From Thiotrichales bacterium (lineage in GTDB: Bacteria; Pseudomonadota; Gammaproteobacteria; Beggiatoales; Beggiatoaceae), in assembly GCA_016744475.1 (NCBI GenBank), contig JADGEH010000007.1, positions 1 to 64,000 of the forward strand: DNA of 64,000 bases, in the 5' to 3' direction. Below, one piece after another: positions 47,414 to 56,249 of the stretch (position 1 is the first letter of the stretch; each line of letters opens with the position of its first letter). The translations under genes and the position numbers were made by a program. A model generated the notes under the pieces. It was not told the DNA's origin and ran no database searches. It saw only the letters and a list, made by a program, of their open reading frames with translations.

Positions 47414-47899
47414 ATGAAAAACTGTGTTTTACCCTGGGTGTTGGCATTGGGTTTTGCTCTATTAAGCGCGGGTATGGCTTATCAATTTATCTTGCGAGGC
47501 AATACATTAACGCTGGTGGATCAACGTGTGGCGGTGGTGCTGAGCGCTGAAGAACGGGCTTTAGTGCTGAGTGAAATGCGAGATTTTCTTGATAGTGTGC
47601 GAGAAATCACACAAGGCGTTGTCGAGCAAGATACGGCTACGATTGTGCGGGCGGCGCGTGCGGTAGGACGAGAATCAGCGCAAGGGGTTCCAGCCTCTTT
47701 AATGGGTAAACTGCCGTTTGAATTTAAAGCCTTAGGTTTGAAAACGCATTCGGCTTTTGATGAATTAGCCTTAAATGTAGAACAAATGAACAGCGTTGAA
47801 TCCGCTTTACCCGAACTGGGCAAGGTCTTAAATAACTGCGTAGCCTGTCACGCCACTTATCGTTTAGCCATTACAGAAAACGCACAAGGAAGCCCTTAA
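47414..47899 (+). CDS. Cytochrome c'-like (class II) c-type cytochrome
   Basis: A 161-residue protein with an N-terminal signal or anchor (VLALGFALLSAGMAYQFIL). The haem motif CVACH lies near the C-terminus (NNCVACHATYRL, about residue 142), as in class II cytochromes c, and the body is helical. Such proteins often bind NO. It should be periplasmic, soluble or tethered. AGAGG stands 5 bases before the ATG. Its TAA overlaps the ATG of the next gene, a membrane protein, and NorE-like and NorF-like genes follow. The set suggests NO handling or quinol/NO reductase assembly. The usual cytochrome c' has about 125-150 residues, so length fits. Confidence 0.8.
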   Translation: MKNCVLPWVLALGFALLSAGMAYQFILRGNTLTLVDQRVAVVLSAEERALVLSEMRDFLDSVREITQGVVEQDTATIVRAARAVGRESAQGVPASLMGKLPFEFKALGLKTHSAFDELALNVEQMNSVESALPELGKVLNNCVACHATYRLAITENAQGSP

Positions 47900-48285
47900 T
47901 GTCAGCGCCTGCTGGACAAAAAATCGCCGTTATGGCTGAGAGCTTATACCTGGTGAATTTACTACTGCTGCCCGGTGTGGGGTTTATCATGCTGCTGTGG
48001 TTGTGGTGGAAACACTCTTCAACAGCACCACAAATCGCCTGTTGCCATCTGTGGCAAACTTTATCAGCCAGCATTTGGGCAGGCATGTTATTAGTCTTTG
48101 TCAACGGTCTAGTAATTCTAACCGGGGGCTATCAATCCCCTTGGGTGTGGCTGATTGTGGGACTGTATTTCACCATATGCCATAGTGCTTTAGTGCTCTT
48201 AGGCGTGATGGGATTGGCTAAAGCCATGGCTGGGCAAGGTTTTCATTATCCATTCATTGGCACACAACGCTGTGATGTGTGTTAG
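47899..48285 (+). CDS. Small membrane protein in the cytochrome/NorE set
   Basis: A 128-residue protein with three or four hydrophobic helices (about 18-37, 52-72, 80-108) and a short Cys-containing tail (TQRCDVC). I do not recognise the family. Its ATG overlaps the stop of the cytochrome c' gene (TAATG), which implies coupled synthesis and perhaps a membrane partner for that cytochrome. A histidine next to cysteines (CCHLW) could bind metal or haem, as inference. A MITE-like element begins 5 bases after its stop and separates it from the NorE-like gene. Confidence 0.75.
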   Translation: MSAPAGQKIAVMAESLYLVNLLLLPGVGFIMLLWLWWKHSSTAPQIACCHLWQTLSASIWAGMLLVFVNGLVILTGGYQSPWVWLIVGLYFTICHSALVLLGVMGLAKAMAGQGFHYPFIGTQRCDVC

Positions 48286-48289
48286 CTAT

Positions 48290-48450
48290 TAGACTTGTCC
48301 GGGTTTAAAACACCGACTGCAAAACAGCGGATATTGGCGGTTTTCTCCGTTCATCTTCGTTAAATAGAATGACTATTCGCCTCAAATGAACGAAAAAAAC
48401 CACTCAATCCCGCTGCTTTTCGCTACGGCGTTTAAACCCGGACAAGTCTA
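48290..48450. repeat. MITE-like element, family 3 (full copy)
   Basis: 161 bp with exact terminal repeats TAGACTTGTCCGGGTTTAAA / TTTAAACCCGGACAAGTCTA. Interior: GTTCATCTTCG, AATAGAATGACTATTCGCC, ATGAACG. It lies between two genes of one apparent operon; the next coding frame starts at the first base after it. Confidence 0.92.
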
Positions 48451-49044
48451 TTGATAAAACAGTCACACCCCCATGCGTCTGCGCACACCACGACAAGAGT
48501 CCCCGGTGATTTGGCCATGTGGTTTTTCATCCTGGCTGAACTCTTGGTCTTCACGCTATTATTTGCTGCCTACGCTTTTGCGCGAGCAGCAAATGTAGAG
48601 CTGTTCAATCACTACCAACAGACCTTAAATCGAGATATAGGCGCAGCCAATACTCTCGTTTTAATCACTGGCAGCTTGTTTGTGGTGTTCGCCGTACAAG
48701 CCATTCAAGCGGGAAAAACTCTCTTATGCCGTAACTGGCTATTAGCCGCTATCATTGCAGGCGGCTTTTTTGTCGTATTAAAAAGCATTGAATTGGCTGA
48801 TAAATTCTCCCAAGGCATCACCCTCAGCACCAACATCTTTTACATGTTTTACCTGTCGCTCACCGTCTTCCACTTCATGCATGTCATTCTTGGCATGATC
48901 ATCCTAGCCATCGTCGCCTGGAAAACCCACAAAAACGTATACTCCGCGCAACACCACACTGACATCGAAACAGCAGGTGCTTACTGGCACATGGTAGATT
49001 TAGTCTGGATCGTATTGTTTCCCTTAGTCTATGTCATACGCTAA
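48451..49044 (+). CDS. NorE-like cytochrome c oxidase subunit III family protein
   Basis: 197 residues with five hydrophobic helices, of the short haem-copper oxidase subunit III family. The signatures RVPGDLAMWFFILAELLVF at the N-terminus and FYLSLTVFHFMHVILG and GAYWHMVDLVWIVLFPLVYV later are typical of NorE, which helps form active nitric oxide reductase. No ATG is available before the first helix; the only in-frame start is TTG at 48451, one base after the MITE-like element. The GGA in the element's end could serve as a weak ribosome site. The NorF-like gene follows after 6 bases. No norCB genes are in this window. Confidence 0.82.
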   Translation: MIKQSHPHASAHTTTRVPGDLAMWFFILAELLVFTLLFAAYAFARAANVELFNHYQQTLNRDIGAANTLVLITGSLFVVFAVQAIQAGKTLLCRNWLLAAIIAGGFFVVLKSIELADKFSQGITLSTNIFYMFYLSLTVFHFMHVILGMIILAIVAWKTHKNVYSAQHHTDIETAGAYWHMVDLVWIVLFPLVYVIR

Positions 49045-49050
49045 ATCAAC

Positions 49051-49296
49051 ATGTCAATCATAAACTTATGGGTTATTTTGGTGTTTCTAACAGGACTGAC
49101 ATGGGCTGTCGGTGATGCAGGTGGAACAGGCATGATTTGGGCACTGGGTTTGTTGCTCTCTGTATTTTTGAAAGGACACTGGATTATTCAAGATTTCATG
49201 GGTTTGCGTCATGCTCCTGCCCTGTGGCGCAGGCTGTTACACGGATGGTTATTCTTAGTCACTGGGCTTATTTTTCTAGCCTACTGGATGGCGTAG
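49051..49296 (+). CDS. NorF-like / COX4-like small membrane protein
   Basis: 81 residues with three hydrophobic helices (about 5-22, 28-46, 60-80) and the motif LKGHWIIQDFMGLRHAPALWRRLLHGW. This pattern fits the small proteins (NorF or prokaryotic COX4 type) that accompany NorE. It starts 6 bases after NorE. Its role, probably assembly of a haem-copper reductase, is inferred from position and family. Confidence 0.75.
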   Translation: MSIINLWVILVFLTGLTWAVGDAGGTGMIWALGLLLSVFLKGHWIIQDFMGLRHAPALWRRLLHGWLFLVTGLIFLAYWMA

Positions 49297-49303
49297 CATG
49301 GAT

Positions 49304-49921
49304 TTATTCAGCACTTGACTGATAACGATACTGGGTATACAAGGCCAACACTTTTTTCACATACGCCTGGGTTTCTGGATACGGCGGCACCTGTCCACCA
49401 TATTTGCGCACCGCCCCTTCTCCAGCATTATAGGCCGCTAACACCAAGCGCAGATCGCCTTTGAATTTACGCATCAAATAGCGCACATGTTGAATGCCAG
49501 CTTGTAGATTTTCCAATGGGTCTTGCAAATTCTTCACGCCATATTGCGCGGCGGTACCGGGCATTAACTGCATTAACCCCGTAGCCCCTTTAGGCGACAC
49601 AGCACGCGGATTCCAATTAGATTCCACTTCAACTATCGCTCGCAATAACACTTGCTCCACAGCATTGACTTCGGGAGCAGGAGGCGTATAAGGCTGCCGT
49701 GTGATTTGTGCCGTACCGCCGTTATTATGTAAATGCAAAACCGTTGGCGGCGGTGTGGGCTGAGGCAGCGACGAAGACGCAGGCGGTGGCGTAGTGGTCA
49801 GATGCAATACGCCCTCAGCATCGGTATAACGATAGACAGGGGTGTCGGCAAAAAGATTTGCAGCGCAGAAAAGATGACAAAATAAGGGTACAGCGATAAT
49901 GCCGTATGCTGATTTAAGCAT
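49304..49921 (-). CDS. Lytic transglycosylase (SLT) with DUF4124-like N-terminus
   Basis: 205 residues: a signal peptide (cleavage after FAD near residue 26), a short DUF4124-like region (YRYTDAEGVLHLTTTPP), a Pro-rich linker, and an SLT domain (about 88-195). The domain carries the catalytic Glu in VEVESNW, then KGATGLMQLMPGTAAQYGV and LVLAAYNAGEGAVRKYGG, as in Slt70-type muramidases that cleave peptidoglycan to anhydro-muropeptides. It is convergent with the NorF-like gene (stops 7 bases apart). Periplasmic. No partner genes are adjacent. Confidence 0.92.
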   Translation of the reverse strand: MLKSAYGIIAVPLFCHLFCAANLFADTPVYRYTDAEGVLHLTTTPPPASSSLPQPTPPPTVLHLHNNGGTAQITRQPYTPPAPEVNAVEQVLLRAIVEVESNWNPRAVSPKGATGLMQLMPGTAAQYGVKNLQDPLENLQAGIQHVRYLMRKFKGDLRLVLAAYNAGEGAVRKYGGQVPPYPETQAYVKKVLALYTQYRYQSSAE

Positions 49922-50014
49922 GGATGTGAACCTGCATTTTTGATGACTGAAACGATATTTATTATCATTTTTGACGTTTAATTCAAAATTTATTTCATAA
50001 AAAAGGGATTTGAG

Positions 50015-50857
50015 ATGATAAAGCCATCACAGGATCGTATATCAGAAGCGATTAAAGAAGTGGTGTCTGAATTAATGGAAAGGGTGATGGAGAAAGTGCT
50101 GATTAAAGACCCTTTTATTAAAGAAAAACACTATTCCTCTAAACCACTTTATGCGGCCTTAGTACCGGATGAAATATTTAAAGGCTCTCATTTTGAACGA
50201 AGATTTGTCACCCCATTGGGTGGTGTGTGGGAAAAACTGGCTAAAGTGGTAGCGCTAGAAGCACATGGTCGTTGTAATACGGGACACCTTGTCACAGGTA
50301 CGGTCGGGGCTGAAAGTTTAAGGCGTATTCAGGAAGTATTAAATAATTTGGAACACAAAGCAAAAGGCAAGGCGAAAATCAAGCCTCACTGGAAAAATGA
50401 ACTTCAATATATACAAGCAGGTGGCGGAGAACTTATATCCACCTCTGTGGTCTGCGATATTTTTATTGACAGCATAAAGACCGGAAAAAAATATGCTTTT
50501 GAATTGAAAGGCCCATTACCTAATAGTGACCAAACCAAAGTGAGTAAAGAAAAAATGTTTAAACTGTTAGCCATGCAGCCACAAATAGTGGACTACGCTT
50601 TTTATGCTTTACCTTATAACCCTTATGGTAAAAAACAGGATTATAAATGGAGCTTTCCTTTACGTTGGTTCAACATGTGTGAAGATAAATCGGTGTTGAT
50701 AGGCGATGAATTTTGGGACATGATCGGCGGTAAAGGCACTTATGCTAAATTTGTTCGTGAAATAAATTCATTAGGGAAAGAATACAAAGAACGTATTTAC
50801 AAAGAGTTTTTAGGTATTGAAGTGCCTGAAGAAATGACCGATGGAGCACTTAAATGA
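50015..50857 (+). CDS. TdeIII-family type II restriction endonuclease
   Basis: 280 residues. The layout fits the TdeIII/MjaII family: a helical start, KPLYAALVPDEIFKGSHFERRF, TPLGGVWEKLAKVVA, and a putative catalytic segment VVCDIFI...YAFELKGPLPNSDQTK (the D and ExK of a PD-(D/E)xK site), then YALPYNPYG and LIGDEFWDMIGG. Family members known to me recognise GGNCC, so that is the predicted target; it is not proven. The stop overlaps the methyltransferase start by 4 bases (ATGA), forming a tight R-M operon. The AT-richer codon use than some neighbours is compatible with transfer. A GGGA-containing ribosome site precedes the ATG. Confidence 0.78.
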   Translation: MIKPSQDRISEAIKEVVSELMERVMEKVLIKDPFIKEKHYSSKPLYAALVPDEIFKGSHFERRFVTPLGGVWEKLAKVVALEAHGRCNTGHLVTGTVGAESLRRIQEVLNNLEHKAKGKAKIKPHWKNELQYIQAGGGELISTSVVCDIFIDSIKTGKKYAFELKGPLPNSDQTKVSKEKMFKLLAMQPQIVDYAFYALPYNPYGKKQDYKWSFPLRWFNMCEDKSVLIGDEFWDMIGGKGTYAKFVREINSLGKEYKERIYKEFLGIEVPEEMTDGALK

Positions 50858-52425
50858 CGAGCAAAGATGATGTCACTTTTTCATTTATTGATTTGTTCGC
50901 AGGCATTGGTGGATTCAAACTCGCTCTTGAAAAGAATGGTGGCAAGAGCTTGGGTTTTAGTGAAATCAACAAAGATGCCATCCATGCTTATTGTGACAAC
51001 TTTAATGAAACACCCAGTCATAATTTTGGTGATATTACAAAAATTAAAAACTTGCCTACTCACGATGTATTGACTGCTGGGGTTCCTTGTCAAAGTTGGT
51101 CGATTGCGGGTAAAAACTTAGGTTTTGATGATGATCGAGGGCAACTTTGGAATGATACGATTTATTTACTTCAGCATTCAAAACCTAAAGCCTTTATTTT
51201 TGAAAATGTAAAAGGTTTAGTTGATCCTAGAAACCAAATGGCATTGGCTTATATTCTCAATAGAATAAAAGAAGCGGGGTATCATGCCCATTATTACACA
51301 ATCAATGCTCATGACTATGGCGTTCCTCAAAGCAGAGTGCGCGTTTATATTGTTGGGTTTAAAGACAAAAATTTTTACCATCGTTTTAAGCTCCCACCCT
51401 ATCCTGCTCAGAAAACAAAGCTTGCTGATATTTTAAACATTGAATCCCTCAGCTTAACTGCATCCAATGATGATTTTCAAAAAGATTTATTCGGCGATGT
51501 GATTCCGGAAAAGTCTATGAGTCTATCGAGCAATAACGGAGTTAATGACTACTTTTTATTTAATGATTTACGCAATGGTCACACCACCATTCATTCCTGG
51601 GATATTATTAACACTACAGAAAGACAGAAACATATTTGTTATCTTTTATTAAAAAACAGAAGAAAAAGCGCTTATGGAAAACTGGATGGAAACCCCTTGT
51701 CACTCAAACATTTTCAAAGTTTAGACTCTAGCATTACACAAGCTGAACTCAATATCCTTATCCAACTTGACATCTTAAAGACGGAAGAGTATCTGTTTGC
51801 TATCAAGCAATATCAAGGCGTTGACTTATCGGAAAACGAACAATTATTGCTGGATGTTGCTCACACAGGAGCATTAATTATTGATGATCTTAAAGTCAAT
51901 CGGGTATTGAAAATAAAAAAAGTGCCTATTGTAAAGACCGTGGACACCTTAAAAGACAAAGGGGTGATTCAATGTATAGAGCTTCGTTATGAATTTAAAA
52001 ACACTAAAATTAGCACCGGATTGTTTGGGGTTAATCGTATCTTTTTACCCAGTTCAGATATATTCCCTACTTTAGTCGCCAGTGATACAAATGACTATAT
52101 TGCTCTTAAAGGTGTGTTGCCCACGAATAATAATGAGTATAAACAAAAGTTCATCGAAGATATTTATGCAACAGGGCTATATCGTAAAGTCACCAAGAAT
52201 GAAGCTTGTTTGATACAAGGCTTCCCTGAAGACTTTAACTTACCTCAAGCCAGAGCACGTTGGATGAAGTTGCTAGGCAATAGTGTGGCTGTTCCTATCA
52301 TAGATATTATTTGCAAAGCGATGATAGATACCGGGGTTTTTAATAAAGAAATAAGCGAACATAAAAAACCGGAAATATTGTCCCATCACCGCTCTGTTGC
52401 TCAAGTTGGCATAAGATGTGTGTAA
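50854..52425 (+). CDS. DNA (cytosine-5) methyltransferase of the R-M system
   Basis: 523 residues with the ordered C5-methyltransferase motifs: I FIDLFAGIGGF, IV GVPCQSWSIAG (catalytic Cys), VI FENVKGL, VIII QSRVRVY, IX NEACLIQGFP and X KLLGNSVAVPI. A long variable region (about residues 195-415) includes a helical winged-helix-like stretch (KHICYLLLKNRRKS...) and a target-recognition part. It should methylate the same site as the partner nuclease (predicted GGNCC) and protect host DNA. It overlaps the nuclease gene by 4 bases. All key residues are intact. The order R then M, on one message, means protection must come from a prior or internal promoter, which I do not see. Confidence 0.92.
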   Translation: MTSKDDVTFSFIDLFAGIGGFKLALEKNGGKSLGFSEINKDAIHAYCDNFNETPSHNFGDITKIKNLPTHDVLTAGVPCQSWSIAGKNLGFDDDRGQLWNDTIYLLQHSKPKAFIFENVKGLVDPRNQMALAYILNRIKEAGYHAHYYTINAHDYGVPQSRVRVYIVGFKDKNFYHRFKLPPYPAQKTKLADILNIESLSLTASNDDFQKDLFGDVIPEKSMSLSSNNGVNDYFLFNDLRNGHTTIHSWDIINTTERQKHICYLLLKNRRKSAYGKLDGNPLSLKHFQSLDSSITQAELNILIQLDILKTEEYLFAIKQYQGVDLSENEQLLLDVAHTGALIIDDLKVNRVLKIKKVPIVKTVDTLKDKGVIQCIELRYEFKNTKISTGLFGVNRIFLPSSDIFPTLVASDTNDYIALKGVLPTNNNEYKQKFIEDIYATGLYRKVTKNEACLIQGFPEDFNLPQARARWMKLLGNSVAVPIIDIICKAMIDTGVFNKEISEHKKPEILSHHRSVAQVGIRCV

Positions 52426-52473
52426 CCTTTTTTCTTTTGATTTTCAATCATCCCACTTAAATGAAGCAAAAAA

Positions 52474-53436
52474 ATGAAACCTACTTATCAAGACCATGAT
52501 TTTGGTATTACCACCATTGATACTGCGTATCTCCGTCCACAATTAGCCGCGAGTCATCTCATCGTAGAAAATGGACATGCGGCCTTTATTGATACCGGGA
52601 CGAATTATTCTGTAGAACATCTATTGGCAGTTTTACAAGATAAAAATATCCCGCTGGAGCAAGTGGATTATGTCATCGTCACGCATGTGCATCTTGATCA
52701 TGCGGGCGGGGCGGGACAGTTGATACAACAGTTGCCTCATGCGCAACTGGTCGTACATCCTCGCGGTGCACCGCATTTGATGGAGCCTAGCCGTTTAATG
52801 GCGGGCGTAAAGGCGGTGTATGGTGAGGAAAAAACCCACACTTTATATGGTGAACTACCGCCTATCCCAGCGGAGCGTGTGATTCAAGCCGGCGAGCATT
52901 ATGAACTGGATTTTCAGGGGCGCACTTTGTTGTTTTTAGATACGCCGGGACATGCGCGTCATCATTTTTGTGTGTGGGATGAACACAGTAGCAGCGTGTT
53001 TAGCGGCGATACTTTTGGCTTGTCATACCGCGTGTTTGATACGGAACAAGGTGCATTTATTTATCCCACCACCACGCCTGTGCAATTTGATCCCGGCGCT
53101 TTACACGCTTCTATTGATCGTTTGATGACCTTGCCCGTTAAGCAATTTTTCCTCACGCATTACGGTAAAGTCGATGCACATTTGCAGGCTTTAGCTGACA
53201 CTCAACATCAATTAATTGACGAGTTCGTCGGTTTGGTGCGCAAGCACAGCGATAAAGGCGAACAGCGCCATGCCTGCATTATGGAAGATATGATCGCAGT
53301 GCTGCTGTCGCGCTTGCAGGCACACGGTTGTCAATTACCGGAAGCAGAGATGCGTGATTGGTTGTCTATGGATGTGGAACTTAATGTGCAGGGCTTAGAG
53401 TTCTGGTGGGATAAAACCCAAGCCATTGTGAGTTGA
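52474..53436 (+). CDS. Metallo-beta-lactamase-fold hydrolase
   Basis: 320 residues. The metal-binding signature THVHLDHAGGAG (HxHxDH) is at about residue 70, with further ligands likely in DTPGHARHHFCV, FSGDTFGLSY and FLTHYGK. This is a stand-alone MBL hydrolase with a C-terminal helical extension. The substrate is unknown; thiol esters, lactones and nucleotides are all possible in this family. No partner gene is coupled; the ribosome site is weak. It is placed after the R-M genes and before the small lipoprotein gene, on the same strand. Confidence 0.88.
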   Translation: MKPTYQDHDFGITTIDTAYLRPQLAASHLIVENGHAAFIDTGTNYSVEHLLAVLQDKNIPLEQVDYVIVTHVHLDHAGGAGQLIQQLPHAQLVVHPRGAPHLMEPSRLMAGVKAVYGEEKTHTLYGELPPIPAERVIQAGEHYELDFQGRTLLFLDTPGHARHHFCVWDEHSSSVFSGDTFGLSYRVFDTEQGAFIYPTTTPVQFDPGALHASIDRLMTLPVKQFFLTHYGKVDAHLQALADTQHQLIDEFVGLVRKHSDKGEQRHACIMEDMIAVLLSRLQAHGCQLPEAEMRDWLSMDVELNVQGLEFWWDKTQAIVS

Positions 53437-53539
53437 GCATCGCAACGCCCATCCATCACGCTGTACTTCTGCGTGCGTGCCTCAAATCCTACCCGCCTTT
53501 GTTATCGTTTACTGATTCTGTGCTTAAGAGGATGTAAAA

Positions 53540-53764
53540 ATGAAAATGACTCGTTTGTTGGTACTGCTCGTTCTCACAACATTGATGCTGCAAGGTTGCT
53601 GGTGGCATCATCGACATGGGCACGGACATGGGCATGGACGTGGACACGGATATGAACGCGGAGATGATCGCGGACATCGGCGCGGAGACGGGCATAGGCA
53701 TGAACGTGGACATAAACGTAAGCATGAAGGCCGACATGGATATGATCGTTATTTTAGTGAGTAA
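53540..53764 (+). CDS. Small His/Arg/Gly-rich lipoprotein
   Basis: 74 residues with a lipoprotein signal peptide (lipobox LMLQGC, Cys at about 20). The mature part is dominated by histidine, arginine and glycine: HHRHGHGHGHGRGHGYERGD and further GH/RGH repeats. Such a tail can bind Ni, Zn or Cu, so metal storage or buffering at the envelope is plausible, but no family is recognised. AGAGGA lies upstream of the ATG. There is 103 bp from the MBL gene and 92 bp to the hicB gene, so it may have its own promoter. Confidence 0.78.
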   Translation: MKMTRLLVLLVLTTLMLQGCWWHHRHGHGHGHGRGHGYERGDDRGHRRGDGHRHERGHKRKHEGRHGYDRYFSE

Positions 53765-53856
53765 ATATCACGGTGCTATCCAGACTTATTTGTGAGCACT
53801 TGAATAAACGACTTAAAAAAGATTTAACTGAAGCCAGTTTTCAATGGAGTTAAGAA

Positions 53857-54057
53857 ATGAAACTAAAAGTCATCATCCATCATGCAGAAGAAGGGGGATA
53901 TTGGGCGGAAATACCCGCCATTGCCGGGTGTGCTACGCAAGGAGATACTTTCTCTGAGTTATTGCAAAATATTTATGAGGCGGTGGAAGCTTGCTTGTCT
54001 GTTGATATTGAAACCCCTGACACAGAATATACCGAAATCCTGGAGATTGCTGTGTGA
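53857..54057 (+). CDS. hicB: HicB-family antitoxin
   Basis: 66 residues of the HicB RNase-H-like fold: [20 protein letters not shown], a [12 protein letters not shown] segment and [10 protein letters not shown]. The DNA-binding domain of some HicB proteins is absent, so this is a short form. It neutralises the HicA mRNA interferase encoded directly downstream. TGGAG precedes the ATG by 7 bases. The antitoxin gene comes first and overlaps the toxin gene (GTGA), which favours antitoxin excess. Confidence 0.9.
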   Translation: MKLKVIIHHAEEGGYWAEIPAIAGCATQGDTFSELLQNIYEAVEACLSVDIETPDTEYTEILEIAV

Positions 54058-54260
54058 AATCTATATCAGGTAAAGACTTTGCCAAGTTGTTGGAAAAAAA
54101 AGGTTGGGTGCTTTCCAGAGTGAATGGAAGTCATCATGTTTATATTAAAGAAGGACACCCAGCAAGAATTTCAATTCCTATTCATTCTAACCAAGACTTA
54201 AAGAAAGGGCTACTCAAGCATTTTCTTAAAGTGAGCAAAATTGATGACAGTGAATTATAA
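54054..54260 (+). CDS. hicA: HicA-family mRNA interferase toxin
   Basis: 68 residues with the double-stranded-RNA-binding-like HicA fold: [19 protein letters not shown], then the catalytic His region NGSHHVYIK and [21 protein letters not shown]. It cuts mRNA to slow growth when HicB is lost. It starts with GTG at 54054, overlapping the hicB stop. All key parts, including the catalytic His, are present, so the module is probably functional. Confidence 0.9.
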   Translation: MKSISGKDFAKLLEKKGWVLSRVNGSHHVYIKEGHPARISIPIHSNQDLKKGLLKHFLKVSKIDDSEL

Positions 54261-54364
54261 AAATTAAAATGTCACGGGACTGAAAATCTATATCTCTATG
54301 TATAATTCTCACACACCATCCCTGTCTTTGTTCCACCTCTAGCATTAAAAGTAAACCTCACAAT

Positions 54365-55681
54365 ATGCCACCAACAGAATTTGTTCGCCGCCGCCAAGCC
54401 TTGATGGACCTCATAGGCCCTGGCGGCATGGCTTTAATCCCCTCCTCGCCGGTCAAAAGTCGTAACCGTGATGTGGATTATCCCTATCGTCCTGATAGCT
54501 ACTTTTATTATTTAACTGGCTTTGCCGAGCCTGAAGCGTTGGCTGTGCTAATTCCACAACGAGAACAAGGGCAATATTTGCTGTTTTGTCGTGAGCGCAA
54601 TCCCACTCAAGAAAGTTGGCATGGTCGCCGTGCAGGACTTGAAGGCGCTTGTGAGCTTTACGGGGCGGATGATGCTTTTCCCATTACCGATATTGACGAC
54701 ATTCTTCCAGGTTTGATGGAAGGCTGTCGGCGCTTATATCAAGCGATGGGGTATTACCCAGAATTTGATGCGCAGGTGAATGAATGGCTGAATACTTTAC
54801 GCTCGCGGGCGCGTGAAGGCGTGTGCGCTCCGGCTGAAACCATTCATCTGGATCACTTGCTCAATGAGTTGCGCTTGTTCAAAAGCCCCGCAGAAATAGA
54901 CGCTTTGCAAGCCTCTGCGGACATCGCGGTACAAGCACACCGTCGCGCCATGCAGTATTGTCGTCCCGGCGTGTGGGAATATCAGGTAGCAGCGCAGATT
55001 CATCACTGCTTTTTAGAAGCCGACGCACAGCCTGCGTATCCGACCATTGTCGGCGGCGGTGAAAATGGCTGCATTTTGCATTACACCGAAAATAATGCGC
55101 GGATTAAGGACGGCGATTTAGTCTTGATTGATGCGGGTGCCGAGCATCACTTTTACGCCTCGGACATCACCCGCACTTATCCGGCTAATGGACGTTTTAG
55201 CCCTGCTCAAAAAGACATTTACGAACTGGTGTTAGCCACGCAAATGGCGGCGATAGCGGCGGTACAACCCGGTCATCGCTGGATTGACCCGCATTATGCG
55301 GCGATTGAAACCGCCACCGAAGGCTTGCGTCAGTTGGGTTTATTAGTCGGCAAACAACGCGCCTTGATTGAAGAAGAAGCCTACAAGCGCTTTTTTATGC
55401 ATCGAACCGGACACTGGTTAGGTATGGATGTCCATGATGTGGGCGATTACAAAGTCCATGATGATTGGCGTTGTTTAGAACCGGGCATGGTGATGACCAT
55501 TGAACCGGGGATTTACATTCCTGGCGGTCAAGAAGATGTGCCGGAAAAATACTGGAATATCGGCATTCGCATTGAAGACGACGTGATAGTGACAGAAGAT
55601 GGGCATCGGGTACTCACCGCCGCTTTGCCCAAAACCGTTGATGACATCGAAGCCTTTATGGCTGAGGCACCCGTGGCATGA
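54365..55681 (+). CDS. pepP: Xaa-Pro aminopeptidase
   Basis: 438 residues, close to the E. coli PepP length. The N-terminal creatinase-like domain (RNRDVDYPYRPDSYFYYLTG) precedes the M24 pita-bread domain with metal ligands: LIDAGAE and SDITRTYP (two Asp), HRTGHWLGMDVHDVG (His), EPGIYIP (Glu) and GIRIEDDV (Glu). It removes the N-terminal residue from peptides with Pro at position 2, in the cytoplasm. Its stop overlaps the ATG of the following membrane protein. The ubiH/visC genes that follow pepP in many gammaproteobacteria are absent. The ribosome site is weak. Confidence 0.95.
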   Translation: MPPTEFVRRRQALMDLIGPGGMALIPSSPVKSRNRDVDYPYRPDSYFYYLTGFAEPEALAVLIPQREQGQYLLFCRERNPTQESWHGRRAGLEGACELYGADDAFPITDIDDILPGLMEGCRRLYQAMGYYPEFDAQVNEWLNTLRSRAREGVCAPAETIHLDHLLNELRLFKSPAEIDALQASADIAVQAHRRAMQYCRPGVWEYQVAAQIHHCFLEADAQPAYPTIVGGGENGCILHYTENNARIKDGDLVLIDAGAEHHFYASDITRTYPANGRFSPAQKDIYELVLATQMAAIAAVQPGHRWIDPHYAAIETATEGLRQLGLLVGKQRALIEEEAYKRFFMHRTGHWLGMDVHDVGDYKVHDDWRCLEPGMVMTIEPGIYIPGGQEDVPEKYWNIGIRIEDDVIVTEDGHRVLTAALPKTVDDIEAFMAEAPVA

Positions 55682-56229
55682 AGACCTTTAAAATCATTTA
55701 TTTTATTAGCATCAGTCTTGCGGTCATCGTGTCTTTTGCGTATCTCAGTGCGCGGTTGGAAATTCATAAGACCCAACATCTCATCGCTGAAAAAGCTTTA
55801 GAACGCAGCTTGCTAGAGCAGCAAATGCATCGTCTATCGCCCACTGCACAGCTCAGTTCAGCTTTTCCGCTACAAATCGCCATTCTCGATGAACAAGCCA
55901 CACGCCAACTGGATTACGTTAATCATCTTAAGCCTTATGCCAGCCTTTGGGTGTTGCTGGCACTCTTGATTTTATGGGGCATCGCATTAACCGCTTGGTA
56001 TCAAATGCGCCGTCAGATGGGTTTAAAAATACAGGTGGGCAGTGGGCAGTTATGGGTTGGACGCTTGTTATTTTTTGGCGGACTCGCTTTGGTGGCTAGC
56101 GCGGTGTTTTTATCCAATGGACAGACTGAGCAGATGTCGGGTGATAATGGCGGGCTGTTATTAGCGGGCTTGATATTAGCGGTGTTAGGCGTGGTCGTGC
56201 GGGTTAAAAGCGCCTCGCCCCGCAACTGA
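55678..56229 (+). CDS. Membrane protein of unknown function coupled to pepP
   Basis: 183 residues with an N-terminal helix (IIYFISISLAVIVSFAYL), a helical, probably coiled-coil, segment (about 30-80), and three more hydrophobic helices (about 85-108, 125-142, 155-175). I do not recognise a family. It overlaps pepP by 4 bases (ATGA), so its synthesis depends on pepP translation. A MITE-like element begins 20 bases past its stop. Confidence 0.72.
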   Translation: MKTFKIIYFISISLAVIVSFAYLSARLEIHKTQHLIAEKALERSLLEQQMHRLSPTAQLSSAFPLQIAILDEQATRQLDYVNHLKPYASLWVLLALLILWGIALTAWYQMRRQMGLKIQVGSGQLWVGRLLFFGGLALVASAVFLSNGQTEQMSGDNGGLLLAGLILAVLGVVVRVKSASPRN

Positions 56230-56249
56230 CGGAGGGGATAAGGATAAAT

